A stretch of DNA of 64,000 nt from Prevotella lacticifex (GTDB taxonomy: Bacteria; Bacteroidota; Bacteroidia; Bacteroidales; Bacteroidaceae), in NCBI RefSeq assembly GCF_019973375.1, contig NZ_BPTV01000001.1, positions 1,364,001 to 1,428,000 on the forward strand, written 5' to 3'. Shown in pieces: positions 8,398 to 16,721 of this stretch. The notes below the pieces were generated by a model. The model was not told where the DNA came from. It searched no databases and saw only the letters and a list, made by a program, of their open reading frames with translations. A program made the translations under genes and the position numbers. Every line of letters starts with the position of its first letter. Position 1 is the stretch's first letter.

Positions 8398-9630
8398 ATG
8401 CTTAAACGTAAAATAATGATATTTGCATTGTCGGCAATGGCAATGTCGATGATGGCTAAGGAGACCACGTTCACGGTGGTGGTGCATAATCCATACAATG
8501 TGCAGAAAACGGATGCCCCCGTGGCTGTCCGTGTGCCCAAGGATGCGGCATGGCAGAGTGTCCGCGTGATGCTCAATGGAAAGGAGATTCCCTCACAGCT
8601 CGACGACCTCGATCAGGACGGATGGATGGATGAGTTGGCATTCACGACGGACATTGACAAGAAAGCCACCCAGCGCTTCACTGTAACCCTTACTGATGAG
8701 GAGCAGACAACGCAATACACACCGCGTACATTCGCCGAAATCGTTCTCCGCAATCCAAAGGTTAAAGCTAAGAACAAGCATAATTACTATCTCCAGGAGC
8801 TCAGTTTGAACAAGGACTGCTACGATCCTTATCATCTGCCTCACCACCACGGTGTTGCATTCGAGAACGAGCTGATAGCCATGCGCATATACTTTGATGA
8901 GCGACAGACTATCGATCTCTATGGCAAGTACCACAAAGGGCTGGAACTGAAGGAAACTCAGTTCTATACCGACAAGGCTCAGAAAGCCGCCGGCTACGGC
9001 GACGACATCCTTTGGGTTGGCAATACCTTCGGCCTTGGAGCACTGCGTGGCTGGGACGGTTCCAAACCCTTGATGATTTCGGATGTTCTCAACCGCGACC
9101 AGCGTATTATCAGCTACGGACCCGCCAGGACCATTGTTGAGGTTGTAGACCGCGGTTGGAAACCCCTCGGCAGTAAGATAAGGATGAACATGCGCATCCG
9201 TTATACCCTTTGGGCAGGGCACCGCGACATGGATGTTGACGTCCACTTCTCTCATCCCGCAGCTGCCGTCGGCCTTTCGACGGGACTCATCAACGTGAAG
9301 AATTCGGTGGAATTCACCGACAAACACGGCCTCCGCGGATTATGGGGCAAGGACTGGCCCGCCGGAGCTAAGGACACTATCGACAAGAAACAGGAGGCCG
9401 TCGGCATGGGAATCTACATCCCCGACAGCGTCCTCCGGCGTGAACTGCCTGCCGACGCCGACAATTATCCATTTGTCATTGGCACCAATGGCACCGATTT
9501 GAGCTATAAGTTGACCTACTCGAGTGACGATGAGACCTTCGGTTACCATAATTCGAAGGACTGGTTCAGTTTCCTGAAGGCTTGGCGCCGCGACATAGAG
9601 CATCCCGTGGAGGTCACCGTGGAGAAGTAA
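8398..9630 (+). CDS. DUF4861 family exported protein
   Basis: A 410-residue protein with a signal peptide (MLKRKIMIFALSAMAMSMMA). It fits the DUF4861 family: an N-terminal immunoglobulin-like part (HNPYNVQKTDAPVAVRVPK, and the LDDLDQDGWMDELAF segment), then a large beta-rich domain with HHHGVAFENELIAMRIYFD and YGKYHKGLELKETQFYTD. These proteins are found in Bacteroidota, often near polysaccharide-use genes; their activity is not established to my knowledge. Here the neighbours do not form a polysaccharide locus. A separate promoter precedes it and the next gene follows after about 40 bp. Confidence 0.75.
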   Translation: MLKRKIMIFALSAMAMSMMAKETTFTVVVHNPYNVQKTDAPVAVRVPKDAAWQSVRVMLNGKEIPSQLDDLDQDGWMDELAFTTDIDKKATQRFTVTLTDEEQTTQYTPRTFAEIVLRNPKVKAKNKHNYYLQELSLNKDCYDPYHLPHHHGVAFENELIAMRIYFDERQTIDLYGKYHKGLELKETQFYTDKAQKAAGYGDDILWVGNTFGLGALRGWDGSKPLMISDVLNRDQRIISYGPARTIVEVVDRGWKPLGSKIRMNMRIRYTLWAGHRDMDVDVHFSHPAAAVGLSTGLINVKNSVEFTDKHGLRGLWGKDWPAGAKDTIDKKQEAVGMGIYIPDSVLRRELPADADNYPFVIGTNGTDLSYKLTYSSDDETFGYHNSKDWFSFLKAWRRDIEHPVEVTVEK

Positions 9631-9671
9631 TCAGATAAGTATCAGACACTTAAATAAATATTCGGGAATCA

Positions 9672-10454
9672 ATGATATTCTATTTTTCAGGCACTGGTAA
9701 TACCCGTTGGGCCGCCGAGAGAGTTGCAGCCGCTACGGGAGAACGGCTCATCAGCATTGCCGACGCTATTGGTGGCGACTGCCATTTCGACCTTTCGTCT
9801 GACGAGCGGATAGGATTCATCTTCCCGATTCACGGTTGGCGTCCTCCTCTGTTGATATTGAAATTCATCAAAAAACTCGACATCACAGCCGATGGCCACT
9901 ATTGTTACGCTCTTGTAACTGCCGGCGACAGCATTGGCAAAGCCATGGATTATCTGTCGGCGGCACTGTTGCCGAAGGGCTTGAGCATCGATTCGTGTTT
10001 CTCGCTCATAATGCCTGAGAGCTACGTCGGCCTTCCTTTCATGGATGTTGATACCAAAGAGCGTGAGAAAGAGAAGAAAGTTAAGGCAGCCAACGACTTA
10101 GAAGAATTTATTAAAGCAATAGTCGCACGCAGAAAGGGGCTCTCCGAGATTGTCAAAGGTCCTATGCCTGGATTTTTCTCGGGTCCCGTCGGAGCCTTTT
10201 TTGTTCGCTATCTCATCACTGACCGGCCCTTTCATGTCGACCGTAAACGTTGCATCAGTTGTGGAAAGTGTGAGAAAGTGTGCCCCGTCGGGGATGTCAG
10301 GATGGTCGCCGACGGCAGCCGCGAGTTTCCCACTTGGATTCACAATGGAGAATGTCTGACCTGTTTTGCATGCTATCACCACTGTCCGAAGAAAGCCATT
10401 GACTACGGACACAGAACGCAACATAAAGGACAATACTATTTTAAGAAAATATGA
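9672..10454 (+). CDS. EFR1-type flavodoxin-ferredoxin protein
   Basis: A 260-residue fused electron carrier. The N-terminal flavodoxin-like domain has the FMN loop FSGTGNTRWAA (residues about 5-15). The C-terminal domain has two [4Fe-4S] motifs, CISCGKCEKVCP and CLTCFACYHHCP. The architecture matches EFR1 family ferrodoxins. It presumably passes electrons to an unidentified partner in the cytoplasm. The stop overlaps the ATG of the M6 protease by 4 bp (ATGA), so the two genes are probably translationally coupled, although a functional link is not obvious. Confidence 0.88.
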   Translation: MIFYFSGTGNTRWAAERVAAATGERLISIADAIGGDCHFDLSSDERIGFIFPIHGWRPPLLILKFIKKLDITADGHYCYALVTAGDSIGKAMDYLSAALLPKGLSIDSCFSLIMPESYVGLPFMDVDTKEREKEKKVKAANDLEEFIKAIVARRKGLSEIVKGPMPGFFSGPVGAFFVRYLITDRPFHVDRKRCISCGKCEKVCPVGDVRMVADGSREFPTWIHNGECLTCFACYHHCPKKAIDYGHRTQHKGQYYFKKI

Positions 10455-12229
10455 AGAAGATTCTGTTTTTATTGATTTTCGCTTTGGTGGCTACGAGCTC
10501 ATTTGCCTCAAAGGCCAATTCGCTGCCTGCCGTCGTACCGCAACCCGACGGCACGATGCTCACGGTACTGCTCCAAGGCGATGAGAACATCAGTTGGTAT
10601 ACCACCACCGACGGTATGCTGCTTGTGAAACGTGGCAACGGATACTACGTTGCTCAGGTCAAGGCCGACGGCAGTCTTGCCGCTTCGAGCTTGTTGGCCC
10701 ATGGTCCGGCGATGCGCGGTACGGAGGAGACAAATATGATGCTCCTCCAGGACAAGGCTAAGTTTGCCAAGTATTCAAGCAAACTGTTAGGTCAATCCGG
10801 TGAACTGCCTGTGACTGAATGGACTAACGGTGTGACAAGGAAGATGAAAATACGCGACGACAGTACCCTCTTTCCTCACATGGGTTCGCCAAAGGCACTC
10901 GTCATCCTTGTCGAATTTACCGACACAACATTCACTCTTCCTGACCCGAAGGCCAGTTTCAACGACTATCTAAATAATGAAACAGGTAACATCGTCGACC
11001 GCGGACACGGCGAGAACCGCAACGCCAAGGGTGTTAAGGGCTACTTCAAGGATATGAGTTTCGGCCAGTTCACCCCTCAGTTCGATGTTGTAGGCCCCGT
11101 GAAACTGTCGCATCCGCTGCGCTATTATGGTGCAGGCAACGACAATATGTCCCGTCTCATCCCTGATGCTTGCTCTGCTGTCAACGACAGTGTCGACTTC
11201 AGCCAGTACGACAGCAACGGCGACGGTTATGTCGACCTCGTTTACGTCATCTATGCCGGACACTCGGAGAGTGAGGCCGGCAACAGCACCGATGATATAT
11301 GGCCTAAATCGGGATATTCCGATTTCGGAACCTTCGACGGAAAGAAAGTCTATCGCTACGGTGTAAATAACGAACTCAATGGTCGCGAGACGAGTAAGAA
11401 CAAGCTTATCAACGGAATCGGACTGTTCTGTCATGAGTTCTCCCACACCATGGGCCTTCCCGACATCTACGCTACGAGTGGAGCACCGGGATATAATAAG
11501 GATAACTTCGGTATGGAGTTTTGGGATTTGATGGACGGCGGCGAGTATGTGCACAGCGGCCGCTTCCCTACGGCCTATACATCGTGGGAGCGCGAGGTGA
11601 TGGGATGGATGAATGTCGATACCCTCACGGACACAGCCCATGTCGTGCTCAGGACTATCGACTCGAAGGGTGACTCAGCCCGCTCGTGCAAGATTGTCAA
11701 TCCATCGGTCAAGAACGAGGCTATTTATCTACAGAATATTCAGAACAAAGGCTGGAACTACTATCTTCCCGGCCACGGGCTGCTTGTCTACAGAGTGAGC
11801 TATGCATCCGACGACGTCAACTTCGCTGACAATCCCAATAATGGCTCCCGTCCGCGCATCGTCTGCATTCCTGCTGATGGAAAGCTTGGAGCCATTGCCG
11901 ACTATGCCGACGACAGCACTCCCGACAACTACTATGCCGATATGGCCGGCGACACATATCCCGGAACATCGAACGTCAGTTCTATTGCCTCGTTCACGAT
12001 GTACAGCGGCGATGCTCTCGACCGGCCGATACTGAATATCAAAGAGGACGGTACCCTTGTGTCGTTCGATTATCTCGGCAAGAAGATTCCTTCGGCTATC
12101 AACTCCGTTATGGTGAAAGATAAGGCTACAGACCGTATTTTCAGCCTCAACGGAATGCTGATGGGAACGGACAAGACACGTCTGCCTAAGGGCATATACA
12201 TCATCAACGGCAAGAAGATTGTGCTGTAA
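10451..12229 (+). CDS. M6 family secreted metalloprotease
   Basis: A 592-residue secreted zinc protease with a signal peptide (MKKILFLLIFALVATSSFAS). The M6 catalytic motif HEFSHTMGLPD has its first His at about residue 328; the Asp after GLP is the usual M6 signature. Upstream lies SKSLTSH-type M6 fold sequence including the QYDSNGDGYVDLVYVIYAGH calcium-like loop. The last about 45 residues (RIFSLNGMLMGTDKTRLPKG onward) resemble the short C-terminal sorting or anchoring domains of Bacteroidota exported proteins. It follows the flavodoxin-ferredoxin gene with a 4-bp overlap. Confidence 0.88.
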   Translation: MKKILFLLIFALVATSSFASKANSLPAVVPQPDGTMLTVLLQGDENISWYTTTDGMLLVKRGNGYYVAQVKADGSLAASSLLAHGPAMRGTEETNMMLLQDKAKFAKYSSKLLGQSGELPVTEWTNGVTRKMKIRDDSTLFPHMGSPKALVILVEFTDTTFTLPDPKASFNDYLNNETGNIVDRGHGENRNAKGVKGYFKDMSFGQFTPQFDVVGPVKLSHPLRYYGAGNDNMSRLIPDACSAVNDSVDFSQYDSNGDGYVDLVYVIYAGHSESEAGNSTDDIWPKSGYSDFGTFDGKKVYRYGVNNELNGRETSKNKLINGIGLFCHEFSHTMGLPDIYATSGAPGYNKDNFGMEFWDLMDGGEYVHSGRFPTAYTSWEREVMGWMNVDTLTDTAHVVLRTIDSKGDSARSCKIVNPSVKNEAIYLQNIQNKGWNYYLPGHGLLVYRVSYASDDVNFADNPNNGSRPRIVCIPADGKLGAIADYADDSTPDNYYADMAGDTYPGTSNVSSIASFTMYSGDALDRPILNIKEDGTLVSFDYLGKKIPSAINSVMVKDKATDRIFSLNGMLMGTDKTRLPKGIYIINGKKIVL

Positions 12230-12261
12230 GCACTGTCGACGGTCTTTGCCGTTACATTATA

Positions 12262-12380
12262 GGCGGGCCATCAGAATATTTACATTGAATGGGATTTCTT
12301 GGTTGTTTCAACTCTTCGAGAGCGGTAAATAGCGATTCCAGTATCAATGTAAGTATGCTGATGGCTCGCTTTTCCGTTTT
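12262..12380 (+). terminator. Long hairpin terminator after the M6 protease gene
   Basis: An imperfect inverted repeat of about 30 bp per arm (CGGGCCATCAGAATATTTAC near 12264 and GTATGCTGATGGCTCG near 12353) is followed by CTTTTCCGTTTT. Confidence 0.65.
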
Positions 12381-12759
12381 GTAGGACATATCACTTCGTT
12401 GCTCATCGACAATGTTATGGTCTTGTTCTTAGCTTTGTCAGAAACTGAAAACGGTAGGATTCATAAAGAATTTTATGTAAAGATTATTCAGATTTTAATT
12501 CGATTGTTATCACACTTGTAACTTGCTGGATAATAATGGGTTAGCGAAATCTATCGTTTGGCGTTGCGAAACGGTCCATTTTAGAACGCGAAACGGTCCA
12601 TTTCGGAGTGCGAAATGGACCGTTTTGCAACGCCAAATGGCATATATTGGAATACTGTAAATATATTTCGCCAATTCTCCTTGCACTTCTCCGTTGTTAT
12701 GTAAGCGACGGAAGAGGGTGGGGGATAGCTACAGTCCAACTGTTGTCGGGCAGAAAGTA
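12381..12759. other. Intergenic region between convergent M6 and YggS genes
   Basis: No coding frame is credible here. It contains repeat copy 2 (12547-12670) and otherwise only AT-rich sequence. Confidence 0.6.
12547..12670 (+). repeat. 22-bp-phased palindrome repeat, copy 2
   Basis: Palindrome units start at 12569, 12591 and 12613 (AAACGGTCCATTT twice, then AAATGGACCGTTT). Degenerate half units at 12547 and 12635 keep the exact 22-bp phase. The right flank of 36 bp ends in ATATTTCG. The outer arms are inverted over about 24 bp. Confidence 0.9.
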
Positions 12760-13488
12760 TCAGTAGACTCGGGGCCCGAAAATGGCTGTGCCGACGCGTA
12801 CCATTGTGCTGCGGCACTGGACCGCAATCTTGTAATCGTGCGACATTCCCCACGAACGCTCGCAGAACTGTGGTGCGTCGGGGAAATATGTCGCCTTAAC
12901 CTCATCGAAGAAGTCGGCAGCAGTGGTCATCTCCTTTCTTATCTGAGCCTCGTCGTCGACATTCGATGCCATCATCATGAGTCCGCATATCTGCACGTTC
13001 TTCATCTCGCGCCACTCGCCGGCCTTCAACAATTCGCGGCAGGCGTCGAGCGTCAGACCGTATTTTGTCTCCTCCTCGGCAATGTGCAGTTCGAGAAGTA
13101 CGTTGATGACGCGGTCGTTTTTGGCAGCCTGCTTGTTGATTTCCTTTAGAAGTTTCAAGCTGTCGACGGCCTCAATCATGGATATGTATGGGGCGATGTA
13201 CTTCACTTTGTTGGTTTGCAGATGTCCGATGAAGTGCCATTTGATATCTTTTGGCAGCGATGTGACTTTCTTTGCCAATTCCTGCTCGTGGCTCTCGCCG
13301 AAGACACGCTGTCCCGCGTCGTAGGCTGCCTGAATGTATTCGTTAGGATGAAACTTACTGATGGCAACAAGTTGAACACCCTGCGGGATGTTGGCTTGAA
13401 CTTTACGCAGATTATCAGCAACCTTCGCTAAGGCCTCTGAGGGCTGGGATTCGGGATTGCTGTCAGGATTATTATATGTATTATTCAT
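12760..13488 (-). CDS. YggS family PLP homeostasis protein
   Basis: A pyridoxal-phosphate carrier with an alanine-racemase-like barrel; the family regulates PLP levels and amino-acid pools. The PLP Lys is about residue 45 (VAISKFHP). Other family blocks are WHFIGHLQTNKVKYI, LELHIAEEETKYGL, GLMMMAS and the C-terminal RSTMVRVGTAIFGPR. At 242 residues it is slightly long because of an N-terminal polar extension of about 18 residues (NNTYNNPDSNPESQPSE), so the true start could be further downstream, although no Met is available there. Confidence 0.93.
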   Translation of the reverse strand: MNNTYNNPDSNPESQPSEALAKVADNLRKVQANIPQGVQLVAISKFHPNEYIQAAYDAGQRVFGESHEQELAKKVTSLPKDIKWHFIGHLQTNKVKYIAPYISMIEAVDSLKLLKEINKQAAKNDRVINVLLELHIAEEETKYGLTLDACRELLKAGEWREMKNVQICGLMMMASNVDDEAQIRKEMTTAADFFDEVKATYFPDAPQFCERSWGMSHDYKIAVQCRSTMVRVGTAIFGPRVY

Positions 13489-13546
13489 CTTGTTTTTGCC
13501 TTTCTTTTACAAGTTTCCCGGTTGTGTGGGGTAATACGAGGGTAGA

Positions 13547-14011
13547 TTAGACCTCCTTTGTTGTCTGAGCCGAATGCTCAAAGACATCCATAACCTTTGT
13601 CTCGTTGATGGCCGCAATGACATAGTCGATGCTGGTGCCGTTCATCACCTCCTCAATATTCTTCACTGCCGACTGCACTGTTCCGGCCTGGACGAGGTAG
13701 TTTACGGCTGTGCGTTTTTCCTTCTCGGTCTTCTCGTCGATGGTTATGAACGACAGCTTGGCCTTATACCAGCGGTCGTCTTTGTCGTAATCGCTGAAGA
13801 AAATCTCACCGTAAGGCGTTGGGGTGATGGCTTTTACCTCAAACTCACCACTGATATAATGGCTCATTTCGCGCGTGATTCTTTCCTCAGCCTCACCGAA
13901 ACTGAGTGCGTCAACGACGTAGAGTTCTGTGACTTTCTTTTGTTGTCCGTCCTCCATTGTCTTGTCGTAGCGGACGCGAGTCTCGTACCATTGAGCTGTT
14001 CTTGTTCTCAT
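13547..14011 (-). CDS. DUF4494 family protein
   Basis: A 154-residue protein beginning MRTRTAQWYETRVRYDKTME, matching the Bacteroidota DUF4494 family in the opening WYETRVRYDK, the ELYVVDALSFGEAEERI block and the FFSDYDKDDRWYKAKLSFITIDE segment. Function is unknown. The family often lies beside yggS, as here (58 bp upstream of it on the same strand), so it may share that operon. The start is set after the TATCTTTG box at 14051-14058, which overlaps longer alternatives. Confidence 0.8.
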   Translation of the reverse strand: MRTRTAQWYETRVRYDKTMEDGQQKKVTELYVVDALSFGEAEERITREMSHYISGEFEVKAITPTPYGEIFFSDYDKDDRWYKAKLSFITIDEKTEKEKRTAVNYLVQAGTVQSAVKNIEEVMNGTSIDYVIAAINETKVMDVFEHSAQTTKEV

Positions 14012-14050
14012 ATTTCTTTTCTTTTGAGTATTTTTTATCTTTTCAGTGTG

Positions 14051-14079
14051 CAAAGATAATAAAAAATTCTGTACCTTTG
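14051..14079. promoter_or_regulatory. Overlapping divergent promoters (DUF4494 / aminotransferase)
   Basis: The leftward -7 box is TATCTTTG (14058-14051) and the rightward -7 box is TACCTTTG (14072-14079), only 13 bp apart. Each -33 region must therefore overlap the other promoter's -7 box. Confidence 0.65.
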
Positions 14080-14105
14080 CAATTCAGAAGAAAAGATTAA
14101 GTAAT

Positions 14106-15311
14106 ATGCCAGAAATTTCAGTACGTGGGCTTGAGATGCCTCAGTCGCCAATTAGGAAACTTGCGCCGCTCGCAAACGACGCGAAGAAGAGAGGCATCAA
14201 GGTGTACCATTTGAATATTGGGCAGCCCGACCTGCCGACACCGCAGTGTGGGCTCGATGCTTTGAAGAACATCGACCGGAGCATTCTCGAGTATTCGCCG
14301 AGTCAAGGCTTCCAGAGCTACCGTGAGAAGCTTATACCTTATTATAAGAAGTTCAACATCAATATAACTCCCGATGATATTATCATCACGACGGGAGGCT
14401 CGGAGGCTGTGCTCTTTGCTTTCATGGCATGTCTCAATCCTGGCGACGAGATTATCGTGCCGGAACCGGCTTATGCCAACTACATGGCTTTTGCAATATC
14501 GGCTGGGGCAAAGATCCGGACCATTGCAACAAGCATTGAGGAGGGTTTTGCGCTTCCGAGGGTGGAGCAGTTTGAGAAACTCATCAACGAGAAAACCCGC
14601 GCCATCATGATCTGCAACCCGAATAACCCTACCGGATACTTGTATACCCGGAGGGAGATGAACCAGATTCGTGACCTGGTGAGGAAGTACGACTTGTATC
14701 TTTTTTCTGATGAGGTGTACCGCGAGTACATCTATACGGGCTCACCATATATCAGTGTCTTGAATCTTGAGGGTCTGGAGGATAATGCCGTGCTTATCGA
14801 CTCAGTATCAAAACGATACAGCGAGTGCGGCATCCGCGTCGGAGCTCTCATCACCCGCAATCCGGAGATTAGACAGGCGGTAATGAAATTCTGTCAGGCC
14901 CGGCTCTCTCCACCTCTGCTTGGACAGATTGTGGCAGAGGCTTCGCTCGATGCGCCGGAGGAATATTATCGTGACGTGTACGACGAATATGTCGAAAGGC
15001 GAAAGACTCTCATCGACGGACTGAACCGTATTCCGGGTGTTTATTCACCGATACCGATGGGAGCGTTCTATACTGTGGCAAAATTGCCGGTCGACGACAG
15101 TGAGAAATTCTGCCGCTGGTGCCTCGCCGACTTCAATTATGAGGGCGAGACCGTCATGATGGCACCGGCATCCGGATTCTATACTACGCCTGGAGCAGGA
15201 AAGAACCAGGTGCGCATAGCCTACGTTCTGAAGAAGGAGGACCTGCAGAGGGCATTAGTCGTTCTGAAGAAAGCGCTGGAACAGTATCCGGGTCGCGTTG
15301 ACGACGAATGA
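14106..15311 (+). CDS. Pyridoxal phosphate-dependent aminotransferase (class I/II)
   Basis: A 401-residue fold-type I aminotransferase. Visible motifs: LNIGQPDLPTP near the start, the YSPSQGFQSYREKL block, GGSEAVLFAFMACLNPGDEI (PLP phosphate site), NPNNPTGYLYTR, the SDEVYREYIY Asp, SVSKRYSECGIRVGAL with the PLP-binding Lys, and the C-terminal RIAYVLKKEDL Arg for the substrate carboxylate. Exact substrates cannot be read from sequence; aspartate- or aromatic-type aminotransferase is likely. The start follows its own promoter. Confidence 0.9.
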   Translation: MPEISVRGLEMPQSPIRKLAPLANDAKKRGIKVYHLNIGQPDLPTPQCGLDALKNIDRSILEYSPSQGFQSYREKLIPYYKKFNINITPDDIIITTGGSEAVLFAFMACLNPGDEIIVPEPAYANYMAFAISAGAKIRTIATSIEEGFALPRVEQFEKLINEKTRAIMICNPNNPTGYLYTRREMNQIRDLVRKYDLYLFSDEVYREYIYTGSPYISVLNLEGLEDNAVLIDSVSKRYSECGIRVGALITRNPEIRQAVMKFCQARLSPPLLGQIVAEASLDAPEEYYRDVYDEYVERRKTLIDGLNRIPGVYSPIPMGAFYTVAKLPVDDSEKFCRWCLADFNYEGETVMMAPASGFYTTPGAGKNQVRIAYVLKKEDLQRALVVLKKALEQYPGRVDDE

Positions 15312-15343
15312 CCGTTTAATCCTCACAGCAAAGCAAAATCGAC

Positions 15344-16591
15344 ATGAATTTCCCTTTATTCATAGCTAAGCGTATTTATGGCAGTACCGACAACCGCCGC
15401 AAGGTGTCGAAACCGGCTATCACTATCGCTACAATAGGCGTGGCCATCGGCCTTGCCGTGATGATTGTGTCGGTAAGTGTCGTGCTCGGTTTCAAGCACT
15501 CCATAAGGGATAAGGTAGTGGGTTTCGGGGGCAATATAACCGTAGCCAACTTCCTGACGCTACAGACTAATGACCAATACTCCATACAGATGGACGACTC
15601 GATGATGAATGTCCTGAGTAAGTTGCAGGGAGTGCGCCATGTCAGCCGGTACGCTATGAAGCAGGGAATACTGAAAACCGACAACGACTTCCTTGGGGTG
15701 ATGCTCAAAGGTGTAGGCCCGGAATATGACGAATCATTCTTGCAACAGAATATGGTTGAGGGGAAACTACCGAAATTTTCCGACTCGAAGAGTCAGAATC
15801 TTATCGTCATCTCCCGGCAAATGGCTGATAAACTGAAGGTTAAGGCAGGAGATAGGATCTTTGCTTACTTCATTAATGGACAAGGAGTGCGCACAAGGAG
15901 GTTCACCATCAGTGGTATCTATGAGACCAATTTGCAGCGGTTTGATGAGACAATGTGCTTCACCGATTTACATACCTGCGTGAAACTCAACGGATGGCAG
16001 GACGGACTCGCCACCGGAGCGGAACTCGAAGTGAACGATTTCGGACAACTAAACCAGGTGGAGGCTACGGTCGAAAGCCGTGTGAACAGGACGACTGACA
16101 AGTATGGCAATACTTATTCGTCGATGACAGTGCAGGATATGAATCCGCAAATATTCTCCTGGCTCGACTTGATGGACCTCAACGTGTGGATAATCCTCGG
16201 ACTTATGGTTGCTGTAGCGGCCGTGACAATGATATCGGGCCTGCTCATCATCATTCTCGAGAGAACCCAGATGATTGGCGTGCTCAAGGCTTTGGGAGCG
16301 CGCAACAAGACTATCCGGCATCTGTTCCTATGGTTTGCCACATTTATTATAGGCCGCGGACTGATTATCGGAAACCTTATAGGACTCGGAATCATTGCGC
16401 TTCAGAGGTATACGGGACTTGTTAAGCTTGATCCCCAGACCTACTACGTCAGCACTGTGCCCGTTGAAGTAAACTGGCCGATAGTCGTTGCCCTTAACGT
16501 CGCCACATTATTAATATGTGTAGCGGTTCTTATCATACCGAGCTATCTCATTTCCCATATTCATCCGGCAAAGAGCATGCACTATGAGTAG
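15344..16591 (+). CDS. FtsX/LolC-type ABC transporter permease
   Basis: A 415-residue inner-membrane protein with the MacB/FtsX layout: one N-terminal membrane helix (about 22-48, ITIATIGVAIGLAVMIVSVS), a large periplasmic domain (about 50-275), then three C-terminal helices (about 285-310, 330-355 and 375-400). The opening FPLFIAKRIYGS and the segment VLKALGARNKTIRHLFL are typical of LolC/LolE-like lipoprotein-release permeases. The cognate ATPase is not adjacent. It follows the aminotransferase gene after 32 bp, so they may be co-transcribed. Confidence 0.85.
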   Translation: MNFPLFIAKRIYGSTDNRRKVSKPAITIATIGVAIGLAVMIVSVSVVLGFKHSIRDKVVGFGGNITVANFLTLQTNDQYSIQMDDSMMNVLSKLQGVRHVSRYAMKQGILKTDNDFLGVMLKGVGPEYDESFLQQNMVEGKLPKFSDSKSQNLIVISRQMADKLKVKAGDRIFAYFINGQGVRTRRFTISGIYETNLQRFDETMCFTDLHTCVKLNGWQDGLATGAELEVNDFGQLNQVEATVESRVNRTTDKYGNTYSSMTVQDMNPQIFSWLDLMDLNVWIILGLMVAVAAVTMISGLLIIILERTQMIGVLKALGARNKTIRHLFLWFATFIIGRGLIIGNLIGLGIIALQRYTGLVKLDPQTYYVSTVPVEVNWPIVVALNVATLLICVAVLIIPSYLISHIHPAKSMHYE

Positions 16592-16684
16592 CTTTTGTTC
16601 GACTCGTCTGTCCTATTTGCACAAAAGTAGGGGATGTGAGAATAAAAACTTCTTCAAAGTTTTGGTAAATAGGAAATAAAGTCA

Positions 16685-16692
16685 TATCTTTG
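16685..16692 (+). promoter_or_regulatory. -7 box of first acyl-CoA synthetase gene
   Basis: TATCTTTG, 29 bp before the ATG at 16722. The GCAC that follows also recurs at the paralogue's promoter. Confidence 0.65.
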
Positions 16693-16721
16693 CACGAAAT
16701 ATCACATTTTGTGCAATAAAT

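Noticed and set aside
7423..8487. A longer 354-residue form of the GldB-like protein
   Set aside because: The extra residues cross an AT-rich promoter region and would bury the lipoprotein signal in mid-chain.
12547..12670. The 22-bp palindrome arrays as CRISPR, attachment sites or intrinsic terminators
   Set aside because: Repeats and spacers are too short for CRISPR; five scattered copies do not fit an attachment pair; no consistent T run follows for termination.
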